In this document: positions 48,579 through 58,919 of the stretch, one piece after another
Numbering within the stretch: the first letter of the stretch is position 1
Layout of the letters: every line of letters starts with the position of its first letter
Assembly: GCA_021209875.1 (NCBI GenBank)
Contig: JAGYVD010000004.1
Span: 5,059,001-5,123,000 of the forward strand
DNA from: Rosellinia necatrix
Taxonomy: Eukaryota > Ascomycota > Sordariomycetes > Xylariales > Xylariaceae
DNA: 64,000 nucleotides
Reading direction: 5' to 3'
Translations under genes and position numbers: made by a program
The notes under the pieces: model-generated
What the model was told of the DNA's origin: nothing
Databases searched by the model: none
What the model saw: only the letters and a program-made list of their open reading frames with translations

Positions 48579-50142
48579 ATGGCTTCCAACGTCACTGCCG
48601 CGCTCGCAGCGCTGCACCCGGATCTCCCGCTTCTCACGCCCTCTGACGCCAACTTCGAAGCTACGCGTGCGTGCTTCGCCAAACGTGACGCCGACGTCCC
48701 TTTCGCCATAGCCCGGCCCCAGAATGTCCAGCACGTCCAAGCACTCGTCCAGTACTGCACCAAGAACGCTGTCGACTTTGTCGTGCGAGGCGGCGGCCAC
48801 GACTGCGCCGGGAGGAGCCAGGTCGCCGGCACCCTGTCTATTGACCTGCGCGATATCAAACACGTCAGCGTTAGCGCTGATCAGAAGACCGCTACCGTCG
48901 GTGGCGGCATTCTATTCCGTGACCTGGCCAAGGAGCTAGATTCTAGAGGCTTAATAACCCCCGTGTGAGTGCCCAATTCGTGCCGTCACATCAAAAGTCA
49001 GATGAGAGAACCATGGATAGCCATTGGCCGGCTCCGTGATGTCATGGCCGTAGGGTTTAATATCCTTAGCTAATTATTCGACTCTTGGGGTTAGAGGCAC
49101 CGTCGCTAGCGTGGGTTATGTCGGCTGGGCCACCCTTGGCGGCTATGGCCCCTTCTCGACAAGTCACGGCCTGGGCGTCGACCAGATTGTGGCCGCCAAG
49201 GTCGTGAACCCCCAAGGTGAACTCGTTGAGGCCGATGCTGAGCTTTTACGAGGCATTCGGGGAGGCGGTGGCATCTTTGGCGTTATTGTCGAGTTGACCA
49301 TCAAAGTCTACCCACTCAAGGAGGTAAGTCCCTCCCCGGCCCTTGCATCCTAACAAGGAGACGTACCCTACTAAGCACAATCATTCTCCATTACCCAGCT
49401 CTTCACTAGTCTCTTGATCTTCGAGTCTAGTGACCTTAAGACCGCGTGGACAAAGTACGCCGAGGGGTACGAAAAGCTAGCCGCGGCAGAACCCATTCCT
49501 CGGGCCCTCCAGCTTCAGCTTTTTGGAATCGAGCTTCCTGGTCTGGGAAAAGTATTGGCGGTCGCTGCCACATGGGCCGATGCCGACCAAGCGGAGGGCA
49601 AAAGATGGTTTGACAAAGTCGCCGCGCTTGGCGCCTGCATCATGAACAACCCAGAGGCCAAGACCGTTTCAGCATTCACAGCGTTCAACGAGACACTAGT
49701 AGTCTACGGCTCCTACGGGCGCACTTACACAGCAAATCTAGCTAAATACACACCCAAGACAGCCGAGATTCTCGCCAAGTACACGGCCTCGATCCCAGGC
49801 GGCGGCATCGCCATCGCGGTCCACAGTCTCCGTGCGCCAGCGCCCAGCGAGGTGGATGTCTTTGGCTCCCGATATGACCACCTCATGCTCGAGATTGTTG
49901 CCATGACACCCGCGCAAGACATTGCCGAGAAGGGCGCCGTGTGGGCGCTTGAGCTCATACAGGAGTTAAAAGACGCTGACCCGGAGAACGTGCTTGACTC
50001 GTCGTACGTGTCACTCTGTGGCGAACACGACTCGGATAATAAGAAAATCTACGGAGTGCATTATGATAAGCTGGTGGCGTTGAAGAAAAAGTACGACCCT
50101 GATAATGTCTTCAAATATGCGGTTCCTCGACTCGAGCTTTAA
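48579..50142 (+). CDS. FAD-linked oxidoreductase, BBE-like, cytosolic type, three exons
   Basis: An oxidoreductase of about 452 residues with the FAD-binding PCMH fold and a C-terminal BBE block. Exons: 48579-48964, 49095-49323 and 49399-50142. The flavin-anchoring motif VVRGGGHD is present with His at 74. The second motif reads GYVGWATLGGYG without the usual Cys, so a single His link is expected, the reverse of the other BBE-like oxidase in this window. FLAVIN-contact segments IRGGGGIFGVIVELTIKVYP and the ending KKYDPDNVFKYAVPRLEL fit the family. No signal peptide is seen. The start follows the CT-rich minisatellite and is the first ATG in frame. Substrate unknown; relatives oxidise alcohols, sugars or polyketide/alkaloid intermediates. 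Confidence 0.92.
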
Positions 50143-52639
50143 TGCTTGGCTTTATGCCGATGTGGAGGCAATTGAGTCATGGGGAGAGCGATACATGCAT
50201 TTTTAGGCAGATAGAATGCCTACGGATTAGAACTAAAGTATTATTGAATGAAAATAATTGTGGTTAATTTACTTAGGTTCGCAAATCAATGATGCTTTTA
50301 TGATGGACAGTACAAACATACATGCTGCTCGACACACCGCGGCCCGTTCGCCGCTTTAGCACGTCTAGTTCCCTTTCAGTCCCTGGGTGGCGTGGGTTTG
50401 CACGTCTCACTGGCGAGTTTTCGGGCTGATATCAGGTGGCCCGGCGGCGACGGATCCCTCGGGTTATCTCGTGGCGGTCTTGCTGTTTGCTAGTTTTGGC
50501 TTCGGGTTCCACGCGGTAGGCGAGCATCTGTCCCCTTCGGGTGTTGCTCATGGGCTGTCTGTTTTTCGCATATTATGTCCATTCTGGTCTTCTTTATATT
50601 TGTCGGTAAACTTTAGGTTGCCTTAGAGTAGCACGACGCAGAAACGATGTGCTATGTTATGTCTTAGCCAAATTTGCTGTAGGGGTGCAGCTTGCTTGCT
50701 CCGTTTATGTTTCATTGTCAAGTCCAACCATGACACTACTCACTCCGTAATACCCCCATTTGACACTTATCTGCTGATTGTTGACGACGAAGTAAGGCCG
50801 TTGTGTGTGACATGTTGGTTTTATGATTATACTGGGGCTGGGGATATGGAGAGAATACTGGATGTCAGCAGGTGGTAGCTAGATGGCGGCAGGTAATAAT
50901 ACGGAAGAATATAGTCTCAACATTAATTCACGTGTCTGTCATTGTTCCTATTGTGATCTCGGTTTCTTGTACCACAAGTATGCCGTAATTTACGCACCGA
51001 AATATCCATCATAACTCTTCGTGGCCCTTCATACTTGGCAGAAAATATCGTATATTTAAAAAATGGGTTCAATCAGAGGTGAACGGGTTGTAGGTATATT
51101 GCTTAAACTTCTATTCTCTTCAGCTTGTACTTTATTAGATGTGGTAAGGTGAGAGGAGGGGAGGGGGGTTCGCGAAAGACCGTGCAAGATGTATGAATTT
51201 TCGGGGTTGAACATATGGAACAAATCATATACAATAATTGGCTTTCGAGCACTATCTTCATTTGAAAACATTAATGACAAGGTATAAAATAGGACTAGCG
51301 ATAGTGTAGTGAAGGAGTCTCCGGGAGAACTATACAGTGATGAAGTTATATTTACTAACTATACGAAGAAGAACAAGGGTAAGTGTTTATAATTCGTTAT
51401 TCCAGGGTGATGTTTCTATTGTATAGTAATATTTTTATTGTTCGTAAGCTCGTAATGGTTCTGATGGGATGCAATCAGTAGGTGTGAGTTTACTATGTTC
51501 TGCATGCCATCGGGAGTACATTTCTTTGAACACGCTTTATTGGCATATACGTTCATGACATAGTCCCAGATGCCACCGATAGAAAACCATCTCTAATATA
51601 CAGCAAGACATTGGCCCTATCTGAGAATAATAAACGCTACTAATAACACCGAGTCATTCGTTCCCTATTTTATCATTCACGTACATTGAAACACTTTAAG
51701 CGACAAGACTACCGGCACCTTGCCAGATCACCACACCGCGCATAGTAACCTTTAGCACTGGTACTTAATGGGGGAACCAATCTCTACTACAGGTAACCTT
51801 TGTGTCGATGTTGCTGAGGAACGTGGAGGGGGTGACATACCGATTAATAAACACTACGATGGGTTATAAAGACTTCATCACTAATGTATATTATTGCTTC
51901 AACTTTAGGAATCAGTTGCCACTTGATTTCTATTGACATTGCCTTGATTCATCAAATTCCGACTCCGTGTTTTAACCCCTGGACCCCTGCTGTCGGTGCA
52001 AGAGTTCATACTATTTTCAACGGGACTGCCGCGGTCGAAATCCAAGGGTGATTCGCTTCACTAGACATCTACCAAGTTTAGCGTAGTGCCAGCAAACATA
52101 CATCATTCCCAGGCCGATTGTGGGAACTGGCTTGATTTCAACCATGGCAACTTGGGAACTGTGTGTAAAATAACAGGAGAGAGTTCACGTGTTAGTTCAT
52201 GGGCTGCCTTCGCTAACAGTATCCTGTGTAATCCGCGCGCTTGTTCGGGGACCTCCTTGGTAAATAACTGATGACCATGTTTAAAGGATCCGTGGCTCAG
52301 AGGTCGTAAGAGCAGAAGGTTTACTCCTCACAGCGTTGGCTGGGCCGCAAGCGCCCAAACAGAGTCGCTGGGAAATCTGTGAATACAGATAATTACGGAA
52401 GGTGAATAGGAAAACAATTTGCTATGAGGGTAGGCGTTATATCGGTCGACATATTCGCAAAAGGAGTATGATCGAACACATGACCCGAGGTGATATGGCC
52501 GCATGAATGCGCAGAATAGGCCGAGGCTCATGGGCAGCGGGGACCATGCATAGCTCCATCCGCTACCTGCACGTTTATTTACATTAAAAGCGGCGCTGGT
52601 GTTGATTCTATGTGAGATTATGCCGTAGGATGGGCCGTG
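50143..52639. other. About 2.5 kb without a recognisable gene
   Basis: A/T-rich, stop-dense in all frames. I see no gene, RNA or clear repeat. Confidence 0.6.
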
Positions 52640-53974
52640 TCAACCGGCGCGAATTCTCTTGGGGGGGCGAGATGTATCTGTCGGATCTTCGTCATTGCGT
52701 GAACGTTTGCGTTGAGCGTGGCTTTGAGGTTCCTGAATCTCTTCATGGGGCTTTCGACACTTGTAATATTCGGGACTTCGGGAACGCTGGCGCCCACGCG
52801 GCGAGCTAAGAGAGTCTGTTGAACTCTCGTCCGAGCTCTCTGAATAGCTAGCGGAAGCCCACACACTATCGTCCGAGTGTGGCTCGTAGTCATGTTGGTT
52901 TTCGTGGGAGGATTTGAATTGCTTCGTGATATTTTTGCTCTTATGCCGAACCCCCACGAATATTGGAGCCTCTACTCTGGCGATAAACCAGGCGACCCGG
53001 CGCGTACACTGTTCCGCCTTCGCCGTGTTAAACATGCTGACGGTGTAATCCTGGTTATTGCGCAAGAACGTGAAGTTATCAGTGCCGAGTATATTAAAGG
53101 CGAAGCGCGCGAATAAATGTTCACGACGGATGGCGATGGCACATTCCTTCGGAGCTTGATAACAATTCGCCTGGGAGAATTTGAAGATTTTATCTTCAAT
53201 AGCGCCGAGGATGAGGTATGGGTGTAACTCGTGCCGACCGGTGTACGACTTCCAACCAAAAACACTCTCAATCATGCGTTTCAAGCGCGAGATATGCGTC
53301 GTGTTGTTACTAGTATTGCCGGTGCCGTGGAGCTGACAGTACCTGTCCATTTGGTTGCTCTCATACCAGGTGATATTGGACAGGGGTGCGATCCGGGCGG
53401 CTGCGGTATTTCCAAAGCAGTGTTTGGAATAGCTGTGATGACATTTGTGACCCGGCCTATTCTCAGAGCCGTTACTGAAGGCAGGACTGGTCGACGCCAC
53501 AGGGTCGTTGTCCTCGGCGTCGTCCTCAGGGACCGGTAGCACGTCCCACTTGGGAGGGAGCGAATCGTGAGGGAAGCGCCAATGATGGAAGCCCAAGACA
53601 ACGGGCCAGAGATGTTCGGGATTGTCGACGACGAAATAGTAGTCGATGTAGGCGCGGAGTATCCCATCGGCCGGTCGCGCCACCTTCTCCCACACAGTAT
53701 AGCCTGGAGGATCCCGGTCGTCGCTGTATTTCTGGATTTTCTCGGCAAAATATACGCCATCGCCCCAGCGGTTGCAGGCGACGATGCCGCAGGCGGCCAG
53801 GGCCGTATCGTAATCAACACCACGCTCGTCTGCCCTGGTTCTCTCCACAGCAGGCAGAGTGAGCAGAGGAGGGGTCTGGCTGGGATAGGCAGGGTGGAAG
53901 AAGGCGACGAATTCATCCCGGAACCTCCCCTGCGGAGATACGGCCGTGGACCTGGGGGCGTGGTAGCGTCGCAT
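52640..53974 (-). CDS. Fungal HNH-nuclease-family protein with degraded catalytic motif
   Basis: An intron-free gene for 444 residues. The N-terminal block (GVDYDTALAACGIVACNRW, then LWPVVLGFHHWRFPHDSLPP) is typical of a large, poorly studied fungal family whose members carry an HNH_2 domain. In those proteins the next region holds a Cys/His-containing AHLIP motif and later an LRKDIH-type segment. Here the matching places read AAARIAPLSNITWYESNQMDRY and LKRMIESVFGW, so the expected catalytic His residues are missing. The YLFARFAW-like block survives as HLFARFAFNIL. The tail is Ser-, Arg- and Lys-rich with several basic patches, suitable for a nuclear protein. Function in the family is unknown; this copy is probably not a nuclease. 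The assignment comes from motif order, not a search. Confidence 0.75.
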   Translation of the reverse strand: MRRYHAPRSTAVSPQGRFRDEFVAFFHPAYPSQTPPLLTLPAVERTRADERGVDYDTALAACGIVACNRWGDGVYFAEKIQKYSDDRDPPGYTVWEKVARPADGILRAYIDYYFVVDNPEHLWPVVLGFHHWRFPHDSLPPKWDVLPVPEDDAEDNDPVASTSPAFSNGSENRPGHKCHHSYSKHCFGNTAAARIAPLSNITWYESNQMDRYCQLHGTGNTSNNTTHISRLKRMIESVFGWKSYTGRHELHPYLILGAIEDKIFKFSQANCYQAPKECAIAIRREHLFARFAFNILGTDNFTFLRNNQDYTVSMFNTAKAEQCTRRVAWFIARVEAPIFVGVRHKSKNITKQFKSSHENQHDYEPHSDDSVWASASYSESSDESSTDSLSSPRGRQRSRSPEYYKCRKPHEEIQEPQSHAQRKRSRNDEDPTDTSRPPKRIRAG

Positions 53975-54509
53975 CGCAGTTAACTAGCCTAGAAAGTGAG
54001 GGCGAAGGAGGAGCGGCATGTGGGTGATCTGGAGAGGTGTGGATAAATAACCTATGCACCTTGCCCTAAAAAGAAGGGAGCTGCTGGGTGGTGTTGGGGT
54101 GCGATCTGGCCTAATCGGTTCTAGATGCGCCTGTTGGCTGGCCAACAGCACGATCAGTGGGGTAAGTTAATCTTGATTCAGCCCTATGATGCGCTATAAA
54201 AAGAGTGCATTTATGTATCTGCTTCGTACCTATGTCGGTAAAGTGCGTTAGGTAGGTAAGTAGGTACCTAGCTAGGTACCTAGCTGGGTAGTTAGTGGAA
54301 GGGAAGGGGAAACGAAGAGCCCCACTCAACACCTAATTGAATTCTTGATAAGGAATGAACCAATTAAGCTGGCAAGTTATAAATTCTTCACTGTAACCAG
54401 AGGTCTTCGATATCCTATCGTTATTGATTTTACCTACTTTAATATCATGTAATGAGCCCCCCCTACCGGAACAAAGAAAATCTAATCAAGGCCAGCAATT
54501 CCGTAATCT
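53975..54509. other. Gap with GTAG/CTAG repeat patch
   Basis: Contains alternating GGTAGGTA and CTAGCTAGGTACC elements at 54242-54296, partly self-complementary. No gene seen. Confidence 0.65.
54242..54296. repeat. GTAG/CTAG-rich partly palindromic repeat
   Basis: GGTAGGTAAGTAGGTACC followed by two CTAGCTAGGTACC-like units; the GGTACC cores are self-complementary. Another instance of the dispersed tetranucleotide. Confidence 0.8.
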
Positions 54510-56345
54510 CTATGCCCCGAAGAGATCCCTGTGGGCAGCCTTCAGCATATCCGCGCCCTTCTCCGCGATCATGTATACCGAGTTCTGGATGCGGCAGTCG
54601 GGGATGATGGGCATGACGGAGGCGTCGATGACGCGCAGGTTCTTGACGCCGTGGACGCGCAGCTGGGGGTCGACGACGCCCTGGCCGACGTGCTTGGACA
54701 GGCGCGCCGTGCCGCAGGGGTGGTAGGCCGTCTGGCACCGGTCGAGCACGGCGTGGCGCATGGCCGCGTCGTCGTCGAGCGGCATCCCCCACGGGTACTC
54801 GGCTACTACGACGTCCTTGAACCCGTCGCCCTTGGTCAGCACGTCGTAGCTGAACCGGATCCCCTCGCGCATCCCGATGATGTCCAGCTCGTCCGCGAAG
54901 AAGTTCAAGTTGATGTTTGGCTGCACGAGAGGGTCGGCGCTGTTGACTATCATCGCGCGCGAAGTTAGCCATGCGTGTGAGACGGTAGGGGGAAGGGGGA
55001 AGGGGGAATCATACAGGTGCGGGGAAGACTTACGCTTTACCTCACCGGGTGGCGATATCGGGCGCACGAGATCGACGACGACGCTGACGTAGCAGCCCTC
55101 CTTGGGCGTCGGGTAGTGCCACTGGAACGCGCTGCCGAACACGGAGACGAAGTCGAGTTCGAAGTGCGGCTGGCCTTCCGGACAGAACGGGTCCACGCCG
55201 CCGTTGGCCGCCTTGCGCTCGCGGTACAGCGCGTCGCGCTCGAAGTAGTCGTCGATGCGCGGGAAGCCGACGAGCTCGAGGCAGCCGGAGCCGAGCGGGC
55301 CCTTGCCGCCCCCCTTGTACGCGGCGACGGCGGCAGCGTTGGCGGGGCCCTTGCGCAGCAGGTAGTCGTCCATGCCGAAGCCGTCCTTCACGCGCAGCAC
55401 GAAGGGCACGCCCGGGTGGTCGATGAGGTTCTGCCCGACGTGCGGCGAGTCGACGACGGCGCAGATGCCGTGGTGTGCGAGGTGCTCGCGCGGCCCGATG
55501 CCGGACAGCATCAGCAGCTTCGGCGACTCGAAGACGCCCTGCGACAGGATCACCTCCTTTGTCGCGTAGAAGCTGAGCTCCTCACCGCTCTTGCTAATGA
55601 CCGTGACGCCTCGGGCGGTCGCGCCGTCCGCCTCGTCGATGATGAGTCGCTTCGAGTGCACCTCGGCCAGGATCGTGATGTTCGGCCTGTTCTTCACGAA
55701 CAGGAAGGACCCCGACCGCCGGCCGTGGTAGATTGAGTCCACACAATGCGTCAGCCCGATCATCTCGCCGTCGTAGATGTTCTCCGTCAGCTTGTGCCCG
55801 CGCGAGAGCCAGGCCTGCGTCAGCCGCTCGCGGAACGGTGCCAGCTCGTCCAGGAGCTCCGCGTGCGAGATGGGCAGCGGGCCGCCGCCGCCTAGCTTGT
55901 GCAGGTCCGGGGAGTACAGCCCCTCGTCGTCGTGGTATGTGGCGGATTTGCGGAGGTACGGGAGAAGGGGGTCCCACGTCCACTCATCGCCGCCGAACTC
56001 GCCCCAGTTGTCGAATGTCGGCTTGCATCCGGGTATCCAGGTGAAGTAGTTAAGCGATGAGCTGCCGCCGAGGACCTTACCGCGGGTGTTAGGCTTCTCG
56101 ATGCGCTCGTAGTCGTCTCGTTTTACCATGGTGGCCTTGTATGCCCAATCGTACTGGCTGCCCCTGAGGGACATGGCCGATGATGGCGTGGTGATTTGCT
56201 CGACCATTTCGGGATGTGCGACTCCGGCTTCAACCACGAGTATGCTGACATTGGGATTCTCGGCGAGCCTACCTGCTACGACGTTGCCGGCAGTACCGCC
56301 GCCGACAATGATGAAGTCGTAACGGGAACCGCCGCGGGGTGCCAT
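54510..56345 (-). CDS. GMC-family FAD oxidoreductase, two exons
   Basis: A glucose-methanol-choline flavoprotein of 582 residues. Exons are 55034-56345 and 54510-54946. The N-terminal FAD motif VGGGTAGNVVAGRLAENP starts near 14. The first GMC signature is NTRGKVLGGSSSLNY, the second GVFESPKLLMLSGIG. The active-site pair is the His of YHPCGTARLSK at 513 and the Asn of QNSVYMIAEKGA at 559. No signal peptide is visible. The intron (54947-55033, 87 nt) contains no stop and keeps the frame; splicing restores GEVKLNSADPLVQPN, while retention would insert 29 residues. Such enzymes oxidise alcohols or choline-like or aromatic substrates and can supply H2O2, which would suit the nearby peroxidase. The exact substrate is unknown. 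Confidence 0.94.
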   Translation of the reverse strand: MAPRGGSRYDFIIVGGGTAGNVVAGRLAENPNVSILVVEAGVAHPEMVEQITTPSSAMSLRGSQYDWAYKATMVKRDDYERIEKPNTRGKVLGGSSSLNYFTWIPGCKPTFDNWGEFGGDEWTWDPLLPYLRKSATYHDDEGLYSPDLHKLGGGGPLPISHAELLDELAPFRERLTQAWLSRGHKLTENIYDGEMIGLTHCVDSIYHGRRSGSFLFVKNRPNITILAEVHSKRLIIDEADGATARGVTVISKSGEELSFYATKEVILSQGVFESPKLLMLSGIGPREHLAHHGICAVVDSPHVGQNLIDHPGVPFVLRVKDGFGMDDYLLRKGPANAAAVAAYKGGGKGPLGSGCLELVGFPRIDDYFERDALYRERKAANGGVDPFCPEGQPHFELDFVSVFGSAFQWHYPTPKEGCYVSVVVDLVRPISPPGEVKRKSSPHLYDSPFPLPPTVSHAWLTSRAMIVNSADPLVQPNINLNFFADELDIIGMREGIRFSYDVLTKGDGFKDVVVAEYPWGMPLDDDAAMRHAVLDRCQTAYHPCGTARLSKHVGQGVVDPQLRVHGVKNLRVIDASVMPIIPDCRIQNSVYMIAEKGADMLKAAHRDLFGA

Positions 56346-57701
56346 GATGAATGAGGCTATGGAAGTAGGGGGGTTAAGATGTAATGGATATATATATATA
56401 TATGGTGGATGTGATGGATGCGACAGGTATGGATACGACTGAGAGGGCAGAGGTTACTAAAGCTGTTGAGCTTTGGGGTGACTGATGATGTCTAGCGGTA
56501 TTTGGTATGACCAAGAAGAGAGAAGACCACGCCATTTATATTCCTGTTAGTCTCTTGCTTCACTTCCTGTCGACACAGTTAGGTTCTGGTCAAGTTTCCA
56601 GGGTCCTCTCGCGAGCCTTCTGACGCCGAGACAGCGACTAGCGTCGTGCTCCATCATGCTCTGCTTCACGTATCTTGACCGTATCATCTCGGGTTGTGAG
56701 GTTGAACGACACTGGATAGACCAGTACGGCGACAGCACGAACGCGGCATGCACGATCGCAGACCCCCGAATCAAGCCGGCCCCACAGATGCTGCTAAACT
56801 TGCATAACGCTGTACCCTTTCGGTATTCGGAGAGACGGCATGGGTGGGTGATTCTTGGTCTTTCACTGGCTGACTGGTATTTCCTAAAATGGAAGACAAT
56901 GTCACTCGCTTGGGGATCTGCAGCGATTCCCGTGGTGTCGCATCCCATTTTATTCAGCCGTGAATCACAAAAATAGTCACTCAGATACATAGATTTGGAT
57001 CTATCTACGGCTACTATCGTCGTTTATGGGTATGGTACGGTTTATTTGACTTGAATTCTAACGACTGTCAAACCCGTGACTAACGGGATTGGGATAATTG
57101 TTCATGAGATACTACGACACCCATTGCTATCAAGACCGTTCGTGGGTAAGTTGGCTTACCTACCCGGTGGCAGATTCATGTCAGCGATAATATGCAGCAG
57201 AGTGTCGTATCCTGCCTCGGGTTTGCGATATTCTGAGACAGATTTATGAATGGATAGCGAGCGATTTGAAGGGATAGCGACAAGGGGTTTAATGCGGATA
57301 ATTGCGCTCGGGGGGGATTCGGCGGCAGCGGCGTGGCGGGTGTTCGTGGAGTGTACCCGGTTATATGACGGGATCGCCTGTGCCGCAGGACAGCCTAACC
57401 GCAATTCGGAAGACCATAGAGCCAATGGGTGACGGGCGAAGGCCAGCACGCTCTCGCGCCCACATTATAAGGCCGAGCTACGTCTGCGGCTCTAGATACG
57501 TGTTGGCGTTGCGGTCTGATGCGGGCGCCAGTCATGGCAGGTCTCAAGTCGGGCTTCTCTCATTCCCGTGCTCGTTATTGTTGCCGGTGACTAGCACCTC
57601 AAGCCCGACGACATGCGAGTGGTTGGATAGGGTGACATTCCGAAGCTGACGGCGCATCCCGCACCTCTATCCATCATACCTATCTATCATACCTATCTAT
57701 C
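56346..57701. other. Divergent intergenic region, GMC and DyP promoters
   Basis: Holds a (TA)n tract at 56389-56404 close to the GMC start and TATCTATCATACC repeats (57667-57700) directly before the DyP ATG. The two genes diverge across 1.36 kb. No gene recognised. Confidence 0.6.
56389..56404. repeat. (TA)n dinucleotide repeat
   Basis: Eight TA units, about 45 bases upstream of the GMC start codon; it could serve as a TATA-like element. Confidence 0.85.
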
Positions 57702-58850
57702 ATGCCTGCCCGCACAGGATTACGTCACTGGACGATGACAGCAGGCAACGCCGTATTTCTTAATATGTTCAGGACGGCACTAAGACAACGACCGCTTGCA
57801 CAGCTCCGAAGCCAGCGGACAGCTAAGCCGTGGGACCGTCTACCACACACACATAACCATCTCTCCCATCCAATTCGCTACCAAGCCGCAGCCATCATGA
57901 CCCAGTGCCAGGCTGTCGACGCGGGCCTGACGGGCTCGGCAACGTTCCTGGTCTTCTCGGTCCGGCCGGGCGACGGCCGCATCTCGGCCGTCCGCAAGGT
58001 CTTGTCCAGCGTGCCCGACATCGCCAAGAACGTATCCATCCGCGGCGGCGCCGGCGCGAACCTCAGCTGCGTTGCGGGCGTGGGCAGCCGGCTCTGGGAT
58101 GCGCTGACGGCGCTACCGCGGCCGGCCGAGCTGCACCCTTTCCCGGAGGTCCGCGGGCCCCGGCGGACGGCCGTGTCGACGCCCGGGGACCTCCTGTTCC
58201 ACATCCGCGCCGAGCGGCGCGACCTGTGCTTCGAGGTGGAGCGCCAGCTCGCGGAGGCGCTGGGCGACGCCGTCCGCCTCGAGGACCGCACCGTCGGCTT
58301 CCGCTACTTCGACGCCCGCGACCTCCTCGGCTTCGTCGACGGCACCGCGAACCCGGCCGGGCCGGAGGCCGTGCGGGAGGCCGTGGTGATCCCCGCGTCG
58401 GCGGATGGTAGCCAGGCGACGGCTGTCGGTGGTAGCTATGTCGTCGTGCAGAAGTACCTGCACGACATGAAGGCGTGGAAGGCGCTCTCGACGGAGCAGC
58501 AGGAGGCCGTTATCGGGCGCACCAAGGCTGACAACGTCGAGCTCGGCGACGTCGACGAGGGCCGGCAGCAGGCGCACAAGACGCTGGCTACCATTGAGGA
58601 TGCCGACGGCGGGGAACACGCCATCCTCCGCGACAACATGCCCTTCGGCGCGCCGAGCGCCGGCGAGTTCGGCACTTACTTCATCGCCTACTCCCGGCGT
58701 CTCTGGGTCGTGGAGAAAATGATGGAGCGCATGTTTCTCGGGAACCCGCCGGGGTTGCATGACCGTATCTTGGATTACTCCACGCCCGTCACGGGAAGCA
58801 CCTTCTTTGTCCCACCGCTGAGTACCTTGGACGCTCTGGGCGATAAGTAA
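57702..58850 (+). CDS. Dye-decolorizing heme peroxidase (DyP, type B)
   Basis: An intron-free gene for 382 residues. DyP enzymes use H2O2 to oxidise dyes, phenols or manganese. All key residues of the B type are visible: the distal Asp of GFVDGTANP at 213, the proximal heme His of AHKTL at 292, and Arg 310 and Asn 312 of LRDNMPFG, with the His-Arg spacing of 18 seen in bacterial DypB. The family core starts near the Met at 66 (MTQCQAVDAG). The 65 residues before it are rich in Arg and Gln and almost free of acids (FRTALRQRPLAQLRSQR), so they look like a mitochondrial presequence. The ATG at 57897 would give the short cytosolic form. The coding part is strongly G/C-biased. It converges with the transcription factor gene, 69 bases away. 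Confidence 0.93.
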   Translation: MPARTGLRHWTMTAGNAVFLNMFRTALRQRPLAQLRSQRTAKPWDRLPHTHNHLSHPIRYQAAAIMTQCQAVDAGLTGSATFLVFSVRPGDGRISAVRKVLSSVPDIAKNVSIRGGAGANLSCVAGVGSRLWDALTALPRPAELHPFPEVRGPRRTAVSTPGDLLFHIRAERRDLCFEVERQLAEALGDAVRLEDRTVGFRYFDARDLLGFVDGTANPAGPEAVREAVVIPASADGSQATAVGGSYVVVQKYLHDMKAWKALSTEQQEAVIGRTKADNVELGDVDEGRQQAHKTLATIEDADGGEHAILRDNMPFGAPSAGEFGTYFIAYSRRLWVVEKMMERMFLGNPPGLHDRILDYSTPVTGSTFFVPPLSTLDALGDK

Positions 58851-58919
58851 TTAGAAGACCTAACAACACGTTTCTTCTTTCGCTAGTCTACCAATGGAGT
58901 GATTATTCGTTGTGAATAT

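Noticed and set aside
57905..58760. Frames of 137-215 codons overlapping the DyP gene
   Set aside because: Shadows of the strongly G/C-biased peroxidase exon, without motifs of their own.
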